From Microbulbifer taiwanensis (GTDB taxonomy: Bacteria; Pseudomonadota; Gammaproteobacteria; Pseudomonadales; Cellvibrionaceae), in NCBI RefSeq assembly GCF_014904815.1, contig NZ_JACZFR010000036.1, forward strand, positions 17,854 to 81,853: DNA of 64,000 nt. The letters are read 5' to 3'. Positions within the stretch are counted from its first letter, which is position 1, and each line of letters starts with the position of its first letter. Positions 18,980 through 26,800 of the stretch are shown here, one piece after another. Made by a program: the position numbers and the translations under genes. Under the pieces are notes generated by a model. That model saw only the letters and a program-made list of their open reading frames with translations. It did no database searches and had not been told where the DNA came from.

Positions 18980-19210
18980 ATAGGGGTTACTATGGTGGTC
19001 CCGGCGATCGCTGTCAAGCCATCGCGGTCCACGGTGCCGGAGCTGTAGGGGCGCACACCAGGGTTACCCTGCAGATTGGGCGAGGTGTCACACCCGCTGA
19101 ATTGGGAAACCGCCCGGTCGATTGGCCGAGCGTCTATGGTTAGAAAAAGGAAATCCGCGCCTCCGGGAGGGCTGAGAAGGTCTTTCAGGAGCGCCGGGAA
19201 AAGAGAATCT

Positions 19211-20440
19211 ATGACAGAACGCTGTGATCTGCTGATTACCAATGTCCACGCCGCCACCATGGATCCGTCCATTCCCGGTGGCTACGGTGCCGTGGAGGAT
19301 GCCGCCGTGGCGGTGACCGGGGGCAAGATTGTGTGGTTGGGGCCACGCCGGGAGCTGCCGGACTGCGCCGCGGACAGGACCGTCGACGGTGAGGGCCAGT
19401 GGCTGACCCCGGGCCTGATCGACTGCCACACCCACCTCGTATACGGCGGGCACCGCGCGTCGGAATTCGCCCGCCGCCTGGGCGGAGAGAGCTACGAGGA
19501 GGTGGCCAGGTCCGGCGGCGGCATACTGTCGACGGTGCGCGCCACCCGCGCGGCCAGCGCCGAGGAGTTGTATCGCGCCGCCGAGCCGCGTCTGAAAGCG
19601 CTGATGTCCGAGGGCGTGACCACAGTGGAAGTGAAATCCGGTTACGGCCTGGACCTGGATACCGAACTGAAACAGCTGCGCACCGCGCGCCGCCTGGCCC
19701 AGCACTACCCGGTGGATATCGTCACCACCTGTCTCGCCGCCCACGCGCTGCCGCCGGAATACGACGGCCGCGCGGACGAATATATCGACCTGGTGTGCGA
19801 GCAGATACTGCCGGCGGTGGCCAAGGAGCAGCTCGCCGACGCGGTGGACATGTTCTGCGAATCCATCGCCTTCTCCGTCGAGCAGTGCCAGCGGGTGATC
19901 GACTGCGCCAAGAAACTCGACCTGCCGGTGAAAGTGCACGCGGAACAGCTGGCGCGCACCGGCGCCACGGCCATGGCGGCCAGGGCCAGCGCCCTTTCCG
20001 TCGACCATATCGAATACATCACCGACGCCGACGTGGCGGCCATGGCCGAGAGCGGCACCGTCGCGGTACTGCTGCCCGGCGCCTTCTACACACTGCGCGA
20101 GACACAGATGCCGCCGGTGGAAAAGCTGCGCGCCTCCGGCGTTTGCATGGCCCTGTCCACCGACCTGAACCCGGGCAGCTGCCCCATCGCGTCGCTGCGC
20201 CTGATGATGAACATGGGCTGCAACCTGTTCGGCCTGACCCCCGCCGAGGCGCTCGCCGGCGTCACCCGTTCCGCGTCGCGTGCGCTGGGACTCTGCTGTT
20301 CCCGCGGCGTACTGCGCCCGGGACTGCGCGCCGATATGGTGCTGTGGCCGATGGAAACCCCGGACCAGCTGGCCTACGAAGTGGGCGCACTGAAACCGTC
20401 GCAGATGCTTTTTGGAGGCAGAGATGCTACAGCTGGCTGA
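19211..20440 (+). CDS. hutI: Imidazolonepropionase
   Basis: Third enzyme of the pathway: hydrolyses 4-imidazolone-5-propionate to N-formimidoyl-L-glutamate. The 409-aa amidohydrolase starts at the ATG of MTERCDLLITNVHAATM; the open frame upstream (from 19076) runs through the promoter region. Metal ligands are visible: DCHTHLVYGG (two His), KVHAEQLARTG (His), DHIEYI (His) and the Asp in STDLNPGSCP. The GYGLDLDTELK segment is also typical. It overlaps hutG by 17 bases and runs opposite to hutC, hutU and hutH, all presumably controlled by the operator at 18956-18979. Confidence 0.97.
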   Translation: MTERCDLLITNVHAATMDPSIPGGYGAVEDAAVAVTGGKIVWLGPRRELPDCAADRTVDGEGQWLTPGLIDCHTHLVYGGHRASEFARRLGGESYEEVARSGGGILSTVRATRAASAEELYRAAEPRLKALMSEGVTTVEVKSGYGLDLDTELKQLRTARRLAQHYPVDIVTTCLAAHALPPEYDGRADEYIDLVCEQILPAVAKEQLADAVDMFCESIAFSVEQCQRVIDCAKKLDLPVKVHAEQLARTGATAMAARASALSVDHIEYITDADVAAMAESGTVAVLLPGAFYTLRETQMPPVEKLRASGVCMALSTDLNPGSCPIASLRLMMNMGCNLFGLTPAEALAGVTRSASRALGLCCSRGVLRPGLRADMVLWPMETPDQLAYEVGALKPSQMLFGGRDATAG

Positions 20441-21377
20441 TATGCACCTGTGGAGCGGGCGCACCGACAGCGAAGACGGCAGGGCCGGTGAGCGCTGGCA
20501 CCAGCGCATCACGCCGCTGCAACTGGACAGCGCCCCGGGCCTGGCGATTCTCGGCTTCGTCTCCGACGAGGGCGTGCGCCGCAACAAGGGTCGCATCGGC
20601 GCCGCCAAGGGCCCGCGCATACTGCGCCTGGCGATGGCCAGCCTGCCGGCCACCTTCGATGCACCCCTTTACGATGCCGGTAATGTCAAAATCGAAAAGG
20701 AAGACCTGGAGTCCGCCCAGTCCCTGCTCGGCGCGCGTATTACTGAAGTGCTGAATTGCGGCCACTTTCCGCTGGTACTCGGCGGCGGTCACGAGATCGC
20801 CTACGGCAGCTACCAGGGCATAGCGCGCTGGATGCGCGAAGAGCAGCGCGACAAGACCCTGGGCATCATCAATTTCGATGCGCATCTGGACCTGCGTATT
20901 CCCGCACCCAAGGGTTCGTCCGGTACGCCCTTTTACCAGATCTCTGAACAGTGCGAGATCAACGGTCGCCCCTTCAACTACCTCTGCGTTGGTGCCGCAG
21001 ACAATGCCAATACCCCGGCCCTCTACCAGCGCGCCGACGAGCTGGGCGCAAAGATAATCCGCGACCGTGAGATCACGCCCTGGCACCTGGACAATGTGCA
21101 GAAGCAGATCCGGGAATTTATCGACGGCGTGGACTTCGTCTACCTGACTGTGTGCCTGGATGTACTCCCGGCGGCGGTGATGCCCGCGGTCAGCGCACCC
21201 GCCGGCCGCGGTGTGCCGCTGGAACTGCTGGAGCCGTTGCTGGATACGGTGCTGGGTTCGAATAAGGTGTGCCTGGCCGATATGGCCGAATTCAATCCCT
21301 ATTTCGATATCGAGGATCATGCCGCGCGCACGGCGGCGCGCATCGGGTTCCAGATTGCGAATGGGGTGATGGCATAG
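20424..21377 (+). CDS. hutG: Formimidoylglutamase (arginase/ureohydrolase family)
   Basis: Hydrolyses N-formimidoyl-L-glutamate to glutamate and formamide. With no hutF in the locus, this predicts the four-enzyme route. I start it at the ATG at 20424 with GGAGGCAG just upstream; it overlaps hutI by 17 bases (317 aa). Manganese-binding blocks of the ureohydrolase fold are GGGHE, NFDAHLDLR and the strand YLTVCLDVLPAAVMP. In the last, the place that in arginase-like SxDxD motifs holds the first Asp is a Cys, which either is a subfamily trait or changes metal binding. A strong terminator follows. Confidence 0.94.
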   Translation: MLQLADMHLWSGRTDSEDGRAGERWHQRITPLQLDSAPGLAILGFVSDEGVRRNKGRIGAAKGPRILRLAMASLPATFDAPLYDAGNVKIEKEDLESAQSLLGARITEVLNCGHFPLVLGGGHEIAYGSYQGIARWMREEQRDKTLGIINFDAHLDLRIPAPKGSSGTPFYQISEQCEINGRPFNYLCVGAADNANTPALYQRADELGAKIIRDREITPWHLDNVQKQIREFIDGVDFVYLTVCLDVLPAAVMPAVSAPAGRGVPLELLEPLLDTVLGSNKVCLADMAEFNPYFDIEDHAARTAARIGFQIANGVMA

Positions 21378-21394
21378 CAGTAACGGAATCTCGG

Positions 21395-21426
21395 AAACCG
21401 GGTTGTCTGCTTGCGACCCGGTTTTT
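21395..21426 (+). terminator. Rho-independent terminator of hutI-hutG
   Basis: AAACCGGGT (21395-21403) pairs with ACCCGGTTT (21416-21424), followed by further T bases. It lies 18 bases after the hutG stop. Confidence 0.88.
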
Positions 21427-21469
21427 GGAGAGGCAAAGCTGTGGGCGCGCCAGAACTGCCCGGGTCACA

Positions 21470-21715
21470 CTAGCCTTCTGGCTGTTCCAGCTCTTGAATG
21501 ACGTAGCTGATTTCCTCCATTTTTTCATTGAAAAAGTGCTGAGCGTCAAAGAGGCCGCGGTTATAAAAATACGTTCCCAGTTTCTTTGAAAAGAAGTCGA
21601 TGAGAAACTCGGCTTCAAATCCACCAATATCCTGTTGCAATTCGTTGCTGAAGTAAGCCTTGACCTTACTTATCATTCTGTCCTTCTGGTCTTCCGAAAA
21701 TTCAATTTCTTTCAT
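21470..21715 (-). CDS. DUF2164 family protein
   Basis: Small acidic cytoplasmic protein of 81 aa starting MKEIEFSEDQKDRMISK. The conserved DUF2164 pattern is clear: I-x-F-S-x-D-Q-K at the start, YFSNELQQDIGGFEAEFLIDFFSKKLGTYFYNRGLFDAQ in the middle, and a helical tail ending in ELEQPEG. No catalytic residues are known for the family and its function is unknown. An ATG seven codons upstream is possible but falls outside the family. It is the last gene of an AT-richer leftward group between hutG and the ohr region, an arrangement seen with mobile gene cassettes. Confidence 0.85.
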   Translation of the reverse strand: MKEIEFSEDQKDRMISKVKAYFSNELQQDIGGFEAEFLIDFFSKKLGTYFYNRGLFDAQHFFNEKMEEISYVIQELEQPEG

Positions 21716-21867
21716 GGTGAGGCCTGATCTATTCAAGTTATGTACTAAGGCCGTGAAAAATTTAAATCAGCCACAGAGCTTGTATCGGGACATTGAACAT
21801 TTCGTATCTCGTTAGATTTTGGTGTCCGTTAGGGCGGGTGAAGATTAACGTCGTCCACGCTGCATTT

Positions 21868-22593
21868 TTAGCGCGTGGGGCGCCACTGGGATTCTATCTC
21901 TTTAAAAATCCTAGTAAATTCGGTGAAGTTTTCATCCTCAGCCAGTGCCTCATGGCTGGCGTGGAGGGATATACGAAACTCGGATTTGGGTAATTTTCCT
22001 GCTAGATCAAGAATGCTCTCGATAGGAGCATTTTCATCTTCTTCACCATGATGGATATACACAGTTGGCGAGTGTTGAAACGTAATTGAGTTCCATGAGC
22101 CAAGAAGAACCTTGAAGTCTGACCACGCACCATGGGCTAGATCTCGAGAAAGTCCCAGTGAGATAAGTTGTTCTATTGCCGAGCTATAGTTGTTATCTCT
22201 AAAAAACTCCAAAAGTTGTAACGTGGGTGGCGAGGTAACTTTCTCAACAAAAATATCAGGCGTTCCCATAGATGCCACAAGATAGCAAGAGCAAACAATT
22301 TTGGGGTTGTTTGTCGAAAAGTGTATCGCGAATGGGCCGCCACCACTTCCACCAATTGTATGGCAAGAAGTGATGCCATTGTTTCGCAAGTACTCCTCTG
22401 TTTTATCTGAGCACAGGGCGAATGATGGTATAGAGCTAAAGTCATCGTACCAAGGTCGGGTAGGGCAGATAAGCCGGATACCTAGTCTACTTGCGAGATC
22501 TGCGAACTCTTGTCCGGAGTCTCCTTTCTGCGGTGTACCCATAAAAAAGACAGTGGGAACCCCTTCAGAGTCACCAAATTCATGGAATTTCAT
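21868..22593 (-). CDS. Alpha/beta hydrolase of unknown substrate
   Basis: A 241-aa cytoplasmic protein. An alpha/beta hydrolase fold is suggested by TVFFMGTPQKGDSG (oxyanion region), the nucleophile elbow GGSGGG (Ser83), a late strand TVYIHHGEEDENAPI with the probable acid Asp, and a His in LHASHEAL near the end. Base composition is visibly more AT-rich than the hut genes. It belongs to the leftward group 21470-23975. The stop TAA is at once followed by an inverted repeat (CCACGC...GCGTGG), and a second palindrome precedes its start, so each end of the gene is bounded by a hairpin as in integron cassettes. No close family name can be given. Confidence 0.75.
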   Translation of the reverse strand: MKFHEFGDSEGVPTVFFMGTPQKGDSGQEFADLASRLGIRLICPTRPWYDDFSSIPSFALCSDKTEEYLRNNGITSCHTIGGSGGGPFAIHFSTNNPKIVCSCYLVASMGTPDIFVEKVTSPPTLQLLEFFRDNNYSSAIEQLISLGLSRDLAHGAWSDFKVLLGSWNSITFQHSPTVYIHHGEEDENAPIESILDLAGKLPKSEFRISLHASHEALAEDENFTEFTRIFKEIESQWRPTR

Positions 22594-22613
22594 CCTTGCT
22601 CCTTGAGAATGCT

Positions 22614-22679
22614 AGCGCTCGATTTAGCGGGCGTAAGCTGTCCCAGTCGCGTACTTTGTAGCGACTGCAGCGCTTGTTA
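22614..22679. repeat. attC-like two-box palindrome
   Basis: Outer boxes AGCGCT (22614-22619) and AGCGCT (22669-22674, self-complementary) flank an inner perfect repeat CAGTCGC (22644-22650) / GCGACTG (22661-22667). On the leftward strand it starts TAACAAGCGC, whose TAA is the stop of the upstream gene, as in many integron attC sites. The canonical GTTRRRY end is degenerate, so this is only attC-like. Confidence 0.35.
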
Positions 22680-23465
22680 CACACCATTGTCAATAACTGT
22701 TAGCGTTCTTTCAATAAAGCGGACAAATGCTTTCTCTGGTATAAAATCGGTTCTGTTTTCCAGGTTAAATTTTCCTAGAATAATTCTTATTTGCGCATCA
22801 TTCTTAATTTCTACAGCCGTCATACCATCGCTCTTCAATTTCCTTACTCTTGATACCCAATCTAAAGTGTTTTTCCAATACGCGCGCAGTTCGGCTTTGT
22901 TCGTCGGTTTTTCGTGTCCAGGGGCAATGATACTTTCGTCATTGCCTAGCTTCAAAATTGCTTCAATTGTATTGTTAATTCCGGACACTCCTCCAGCATA
23001 GAATGTTGGATGCCAATTGGTATCGTAAACATCACCAACAAAAATACTGTTACTTTCTGTGTGAGAAAAACTTTATATTCATCTGGATGAGATTTGAACA
23101 ATAGCCTATAAATTTCTGTGAAATTGGCTGCATCATCAAGGAGTATGCCTCCCATATCGGAAAAATAAGTATTTCCACCTGAATGATCACTGTGCTCATG
23201 CGTACTCAGTATAAAGCTTACTGGTTCGCCAATAAGGTTTTTTACAGCAGTATTTAATGCATCCAGATGTTCACTTCCCGGAATGGGATCTACTAAAATA
23301 ATTCCTTTTGTAGTTTTTAGCAGTCCAATATTTGTTCCGTAATCGATTGATTTCAGAATGAATGATTCCTTGGGAAGTTCGGTTGTAAAAATATTCTCCG
23401 AATTTTACAGGCTTATTGTTGAGTAGATCGCGAAGAAAAAGATAATGTAAATTTAACGGATAACT
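22677..23465 (-). pseudogene. Metallo-beta-lactamase-fold hydrolase, frameshifted
   Basis: Three frames together spell one protein. An N-terminal part (DLLNNKPVKFGE) shifts near 23390 into ENIFTTELPKESFILKSIDYGTNIGLL..., which carries the zinc motif THEHSDHSGG (HxHxDH). A second shift near 23050-23075 leads into ESNSIFVGDVYDTNWHP and the C-terminal part (IIAPGHEKPTNKAELR), ending at 22677. No start codon is found in the first frame. The intact protein would be a periplasmic or cytoplasmic MBL-fold hydrolase, with zinc ligands His, His, Asp, His and the later APGH His. Two frameshifts and a missing start indicate decay, or sequencing errors in A/T runs. It belongs to the AT-rich leftward group. 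Confidence 0.75.
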
Positions 23466-23518
23466 CTTATTCTAATCGATGATCATGTTTTAGTGCGGTC
23501 CGCAGCGCCAGAAGATCG

Positions 23519-23565
23519 GAAAAAATTAAGGCGCAGCGGAAAATTTGTCCGAAATCAGCGCCTTA
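23519..23565 (-). terminator. Hairpin terminator after the GFA gene (or attC-like site)
   Basis: TAAGGCGC (23527-23534) pairs with GCGCCTTA (23558-23565); an inner CGGA/TCCG pair lies in the loop. Read leftward a run of T follows. It lies 12 bases after the GFA stop. The two-step stem also recalls an attC site. Confidence 0.7.
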
Positions 23566-23576
23566 TATAGTGATTT

Positions 23577-23975
23577 CTACGCACCGAATTTTTCAAATAC
23601 TTCACGTTCCGTAAGATTTTCTGTTTGGTTGGAGAACTCATAGAAGCTTGGTTTTTGATCTATAAACACCTGGCCTTTAAATACAAAGTTTCCTTCCGAT
23701 TGAAATAATCCAAGTGGAATAATGTATTCATCCGTTGGCTTTAGGTGATAGAAAATATGTGTTCCGCAATTTTTGCAAAACCCTCTTTCGGCCCAATCAG
23801 ATGATGCAAAGGTAGCTATTGATTCATTGCCCGTGAAAGCCGCATTATTTCCACAATGAACTGCGAGCAGTGGCCCGCCACCCCAGCGCCGACATATTCC
23901 ACAGTGACAGGCTTCAAACTCTTTACTTTCACTGGCTTCAACAGTTACAGCTTCGCAAAGACAAGTTCCTTTCAT
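23577..23975 (-). CDS. GFA family protein (Mss4-like zinc fold)
   Basis: A 132-aa member of the GFA family (glutathione-dependent formaldehyde-activating enzyme fold). The zinc-binding Cys pattern is complete: CLCEAV near the start, CHCGICRRW, and CKNCGTHIFYH. It begins MKGTCLCEAVTVEAS and lacks a signal peptide. Only one family branch is linked to glutathione and formaldehyde; for most members, including this one, the reaction is unknown. GFA genes are common in mobile gene cassettes, which fits the AT-rich surroundings. Three direct repeats of GTGGNYAGATAT type precede the gene, and a strong hairpin follows it. Confidence 0.88.
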   Translation of the reverse strand: MKGTCLCEAVTVEASESKEFEACHCGICRRWGGGPLLAVHCGNNAAFTGNESIATFASSDWAERGFCKNCGTHIFYHLKPTDEYIIPLGLFQSEGNFVFKGQVFIDQKPSFYEFSNQTENLTEREVFEKFGA

Positions 23976-24036
23976 TTTATTACACTCCGTTGCTTGAATT
24001 TAATCTCATATAAAAGCTTTATTCATGGGTATGGTC

Positions 24037-24088
24037 ATATCTGTCCACGAATACCTATATCTAGCCACAGATTGCCAAATATGCCCAC
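24037..24088 (-). promoter_or_regulatory. Three direct repeats upstream of the GFA gene
   Basis: ATATCTGTCCAC (24037-24048), ATATCTAGCCAC (24057-24068) and ATATGCCCAC (24079-24088) are spaced 20 and 22 bases, about two helical turns. On the coding strand of the GFA gene they read GTGGNYAGATAT and lie 60-115 bases upstream of its start, suitable for an activator. Confidence 0.4.
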
Positions 24089-24311
24089 TGATTTTTGTAT
24101 AGTTTGATGTAATTGTTGTCGGTCTGTGAAGTGGGCCTGAATTTGGTTATTTGGTACCAAGAGGCACAGTCGGCAGGAGATATGGAGTGGCAGGGTGTTT
24201 GTGTCTATTGCGAAATCGAGAGAAATGGTCTGATTTCTACTTTTGGGGAGTAGTGAACGGCACTGGCGCCATTAGCGGAATGGATCAGTACGGTGCTGCA
24301 AATGGCAATAG

Positions 24312-24334
24312 GGCCCCGGTGTCGGGGCCTTTTT
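24312..24334 (+). terminator. Hairpin with T run
   Basis: GGCCCCG and CGGGGCC (24312-24318 / 24323-24329) are followed by TTTTT on the rightward strand. It is oriented as a rightward terminator although it lies just past the end of a leftward gene. It may block transcription entering the esterase gene in antisense. Confidence 0.5.
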
Positions 24335-24350
24335 GCCTGATCAGTGGCTG

Positions 24351-25370
24351 CTATTGCAGCTGTTGCTTCAGTTCCTGTCCGGCCTGGTCCAGCGCATCCT
24401 GCACCGCAGGCACTTCGCTCAGTGCATTGAGCAGGCCGAAGTCGTGGATCATGCCGTTGTAGCGGACTGAGGTGACGGTGACACCGGCGTCGTTCAGTTT
24501 GCGTCCGTAGGCTTCGCCCTCATCCCGCAGTACATCCATTTCCGCAGTCTGAATCAGCGCCGGGGGCAGTCCCTGCAGTTGCGCGGTGGTGGCGCGCAGC
24601 GGCGAGGCGTAGATCTGGGCGCGTTGCTTGGGGTCGGTGGTGTAGTTGTCCCAGAACCATTTCATCATGTTGCGGGTCAGGAAGTGGCCCTCGGCGAACT
24701 GCTTGTAAGACGCGTTATCGTAGTTGGCATCGGTCACCGGCCACAGCAGCAGCTGGAAGCGGATCTTCGGCGTACCCTTTTCCTTGGCTTTCAGGGCCAC
24801 CACCGCGGCCATATTGCCGCCGACACTGTTGCCGGCTACCGCCAGGCGCGAGCCGTCCACGCCGATTTCCCCGCCGTGCTTAGCGACCCACTCGGTCGCC
24901 GCGTAGGCCTGGTCGATCGCCGTGGGGTACTTGGCTTCCGGTGACGGGGTGTAGTCCACGTAGACGGCTGCGGCACCGGAGCGCACTACCAGGTCGCGGA
25001 TCAGGCGCTCGTGGGTGGGGAAGTCACCCAGAACCCAGCCGCCGCCGTGGAAGAACATAAATACCGGCAGCTGTCCTTTGGCGCCCTTCGGCTTGACGAT
25101 CACCAGCTTCAGCGGCTCGCCGTCAACCTCGATGGTTTTCCGCGACACCTCTGCCGACGGCAGTTTGGCGCCCCGTTGGGCACCGGTCAGCACCGCGCGG
25201 GCATCTTCGGGTGATAGTTGCTCGAGTGGTTTGCCGCCGCCCTGTTCGAGCGTTTCGAGAAACTTCTGTGTGTTCTGCTCCACTCCCGGGGAGCCGGCGC
25301 CGAAGGCGATAGCGGTGTCCAGGGCAAAGAACAGTGAGAATACCAGCTTGGATAAGGGTGATTTTTTCAT
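24351..25370 (-). CDS. Exported HSL-family esterase/lipase
   Basis: A 339-aa alpha/beta hydrolase with a signal peptide (MKKSPLSKLVFSLFFALDTAIAFGAG), so probably periplasmic or secreted. The oxyanion motif HGGGW (His108 to Trp112) and nucleophile elbow GNSVGG (Ser182) are clear; the acid is probably the Asp of DVLRDEG and the base the His in GMIHDFG. It follows ohr by 42 bases in the same direction and is likely co-transcribed with it, so it may be induced by organic peroxides. A lipid or ester repair role is possible but unproven. The substrate cannot be read from sequence; the family acts on short acyl chains. Confidence 0.9.
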   Translation of the reverse strand: MKKSPLSKLVFSLFFALDTAIAFGAGSPGVEQNTQKFLETLEQGGGKPLEQLSPEDARAVLTGAQRGAKLPSAEVSRKTIEVDGEPLKLVIVKPKGAKGQLPVFMFFHGGGWVLGDFPTHERLIRDLVVRSGAAAVYVDYTPSPEAKYPTAIDQAYAATEWVAKHGGEIGVDGSRLAVAGNSVGGNMAAVVALKAKEKGTPKIRFQLLLWPVTDANYDNASYKQFAEGHFLTRNMMKWFWDNYTTDPKQRAQIYASPLRATTAQLQGLPPALIQTAEMDVLRDEGEAYGRKLNDAGVTVTSVRYNGMIHDFGLLNALSEVPAVQDALDQAGQELKQQLQ

Positions 25371-25412
25371 GACTCTTACCTCCGGGAGTATCGGGGTTGA
25401 CTGCGAGTTGTC

Positions 25413-25841
25413 TCAGGTCTCGACGTGCAGGCGCACATCCACGTTGCCGCGCGTTGCGTTGGAGTAGGGGCACACCTCTTCGTGGGCGCGGTTGGCGATC
25501 TTCTCGGCGGTTTCCTTATCCAGGCCAGGCAAGCTGACATACAGGTCGATATCCAGGCCGAACCCCTTGCCTCCATTGATCGGACCTATACCCACTTCGC
25601 CGCGCACGTTGGTGTCTTCCGGTACCTTGACTTTTTCCTGACCGGCGACAAATTTGATCGCGCCGATAAAGCAGGCGGAGTAGCCGGCGGCAAACAGTTG
25701 TTCCGGATTGGTGGCGTCGCCGCCTGGGCCACCGAGCTCTTTCGGGGTGGTGAGTTTTACATCCAGTATGCCGTCGGATGACTTGGCCTGGCCGTCGCGG
25801 CCTCCGGTGGCAGTGGCTACGGCTTTGTAGAGTACCTGCAT
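25413..25841 (-). CDS. ohr: Organic hydroperoxide resistance protein (OsmC/Ohr family)
   Basis: Thiol peroxidase of 142 aa that reduces organic and fatty-acid hydroperoxides, in known cases with lipoyl-protein electrons. The two catalytic Cys are Cys57 (YSACF) and Cys124 (EEVCPYS); the substrate-pocket Arg/Glu of the family fall in the GGRDGQ and NPEQLFA segments. The opening [17 protein letters not shown] is typical of Ohr rather than OsmC. It lies downstream of ohrR, separated by about 170 bases with two TCGCGA palindromes that probably bind OhrR. Length and residues are intact. Confidence 0.96.
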   Translation of the reverse strand: MQVLYKAVATATGGRDGQAKSSDGILDVKLTTPKELGGPGGDATNPEQLFAAGYSACFIGAIKFVAGQEKVKVPEDTNVRGEVGIGPINGGKGFGLDIDLYVSLPGLDKETAEKIANRAHEEVCPYSNATRGNVDVRLHVET

Positions 25842-25899
25842 GACTGTGTCCTCATTGAGTGATGTTGAAATTCAGTGTTGTGCCGGGCACGGAGAGAAA

Positions 25900-25928
25900 G
25901 TTATCGCGATAACTGTAATCGCGATAAT
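25900..25928. promoter_or_regulatory. Tandem palindromes, putative OhrR operator
   Basis: GTTATCGCGATAAC (25900-25913, perfect palindrome) and GTAATCGCGATAAT (25915-25928, near perfect) are centred 15 bases apart, 59 to 87 bases upstream of ohr and beyond the ohrR stop. MarR-type OhrR proteins bind such palindromes at ohr promoters. The sequence differs from the AT-only sites known in Xanthomonas and Bacillus. Confidence 0.7.
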
Positions 25929-26010
25929 CATTTTTTACTATCGTGTTGATAGCTTCCGTTGAAGGTAGTCGCTGGCGGGGGATTTGCGAGGAAACTGGAA
26001 GGGTGACGTA

Positions 26011-26469
26011 TCAGTCAGAGTTCTCGGTGAGACTGTTCAGGGCCCGGCGCACGGCCTCTATCTGTGTTTTCAGCCGTTGCACCGCCGCCCGGTCGAGGCC
26101 GGTGGCGCGCAGCACCTGCGAGGGTATGGTGTGCGCCTGGCGCTGCATGGATTTGCCGGTGGCGGTGAGCTGCAGGTGGACGCGGCGCTCATCCCCGGGA
26201 TCGCGGCGGCGATCGATCAGGCCCTGGGCTTCCAGGCGTTTGATCACCGGGCTCAATGCGCCCTTGTCCTGGCCCAGGCGCCGGCCCAGCTCGGTGGCGG
26301 TGATGCCGTCTTCCTCCCACAACACCAGCATCATCAGGTACTGCGGGTAGGTGAGTCCCAGCTTCTCCAGCAGGGGTTTGTACATCTTGCTTATGGCCAG
26401 GGAGGTGGAGTAGAGGCTGAAGCAGAGCTGGTTGTCGAGTTTCAGGTCTTCGAATTCGGATTTGGCCAT
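26011..26469 (-). CDS. ohrR: MarR-family organic peroxide repressor
   Basis: Redox-sensing repressor of 152 aa. The conserved N-terminal reactive Cys lies in LDNQLCFSLYSTS (Cys16), exactly the OhrR pattern; the winged helix spans about 45-105 with ITATELGRRLGQDKGALSPVIKRLEAQGLI and wing RRRDPGDERRVHLQLT. Oxidation of this Cys by organic hydroperoxide releases DNA in known OhrR proteins. The gene precedes ohr in the same direction; the palindromes between them are the likely operator. A second Cys of the 2-Cys subtype is not seen, which suggests the 1-Cys mechanism with a small external thiol. Confidence 0.94.
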   Translation of the reverse strand: MAKSEFEDLKLDNQLCFSLYSTSLAISKMYKPLLEKLGLTYPQYLMMLVLWEEDGITATELGRRLGQDKGALSPVIKRLEAQGLIDRRRDPGDERRVHLQLTATGKSMQRQAHTIPSQVLRATGLDRAAVQRLKTQIEAVRRALNSLTENSD

Positions 26470-26800
26470 GGGCGCGCTCGTTGTATGGCTGGCAATCCTG
26501 TGCAGTTTAGCGCAATGGGAATGCCGGGTTTAGCGGTTGGCGACACTCGCCGGAATTGTCGAGCGCAGTCTGCCTGATACTGGTACATCCGTATAGCCAG
26601 CGTAAAACCCATGTGCTAATTTCAATGCGCTGTTTCGAAAAAAATTGCGGAGAAAATAATAACGAATTTCGCTGCAGTAACTGGTACGCGAACATCTGCG
26701 TACCAACTTTTCGTTGATTATTTGTATTTCTCCACAGGCGGTTGCGCGCCATAAATGGCCCCGCCGCGCAGAAAATAAAAATAACCCTATGGAGAGATCG
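26470..26800. other. Intergenic control region
   Basis: Divergent spacer of about 330 bases between ohrR and the second TonB receptor gene. It holds the inverted repeat at 26682-26705 and AT-rich promoter-like DNA; no coding frame is credible. Confidence 0.6.
26682..26705. promoter_or_regulatory. Inverted repeat TGGTACGC-N8-GCGTACCA
   Basis: Perfect 8-bp arms (26682-26689 and 26698-26705) with an 8-base spacer, about 95-120 bases upstream of the TonB receptor start. It is a candidate operator for a dimeric regulator controlling that receptor. Confidence 0.5.

Larger units (their letters stand above)
23976..24350. other. Gene-free stretch
   Basis: 375 AT-rich bases between the GFA gene and the esterase gene. 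It holds the direct repeats at 24037-24088 and the hairpin at 24312-24334. No protein-like frame is seen; a rightward open frame from 24151 has no recognisable features and runs into the esterase gene in antisense. Confidence 0.6.

Noticed and set aside
24151..24462. Rightward open frame of about 100 codons before the exported esterase gene
   Set aside because: No ribosome site, signal or similarity; its second half is antisense to the esterase gene and it spans a hairpin.
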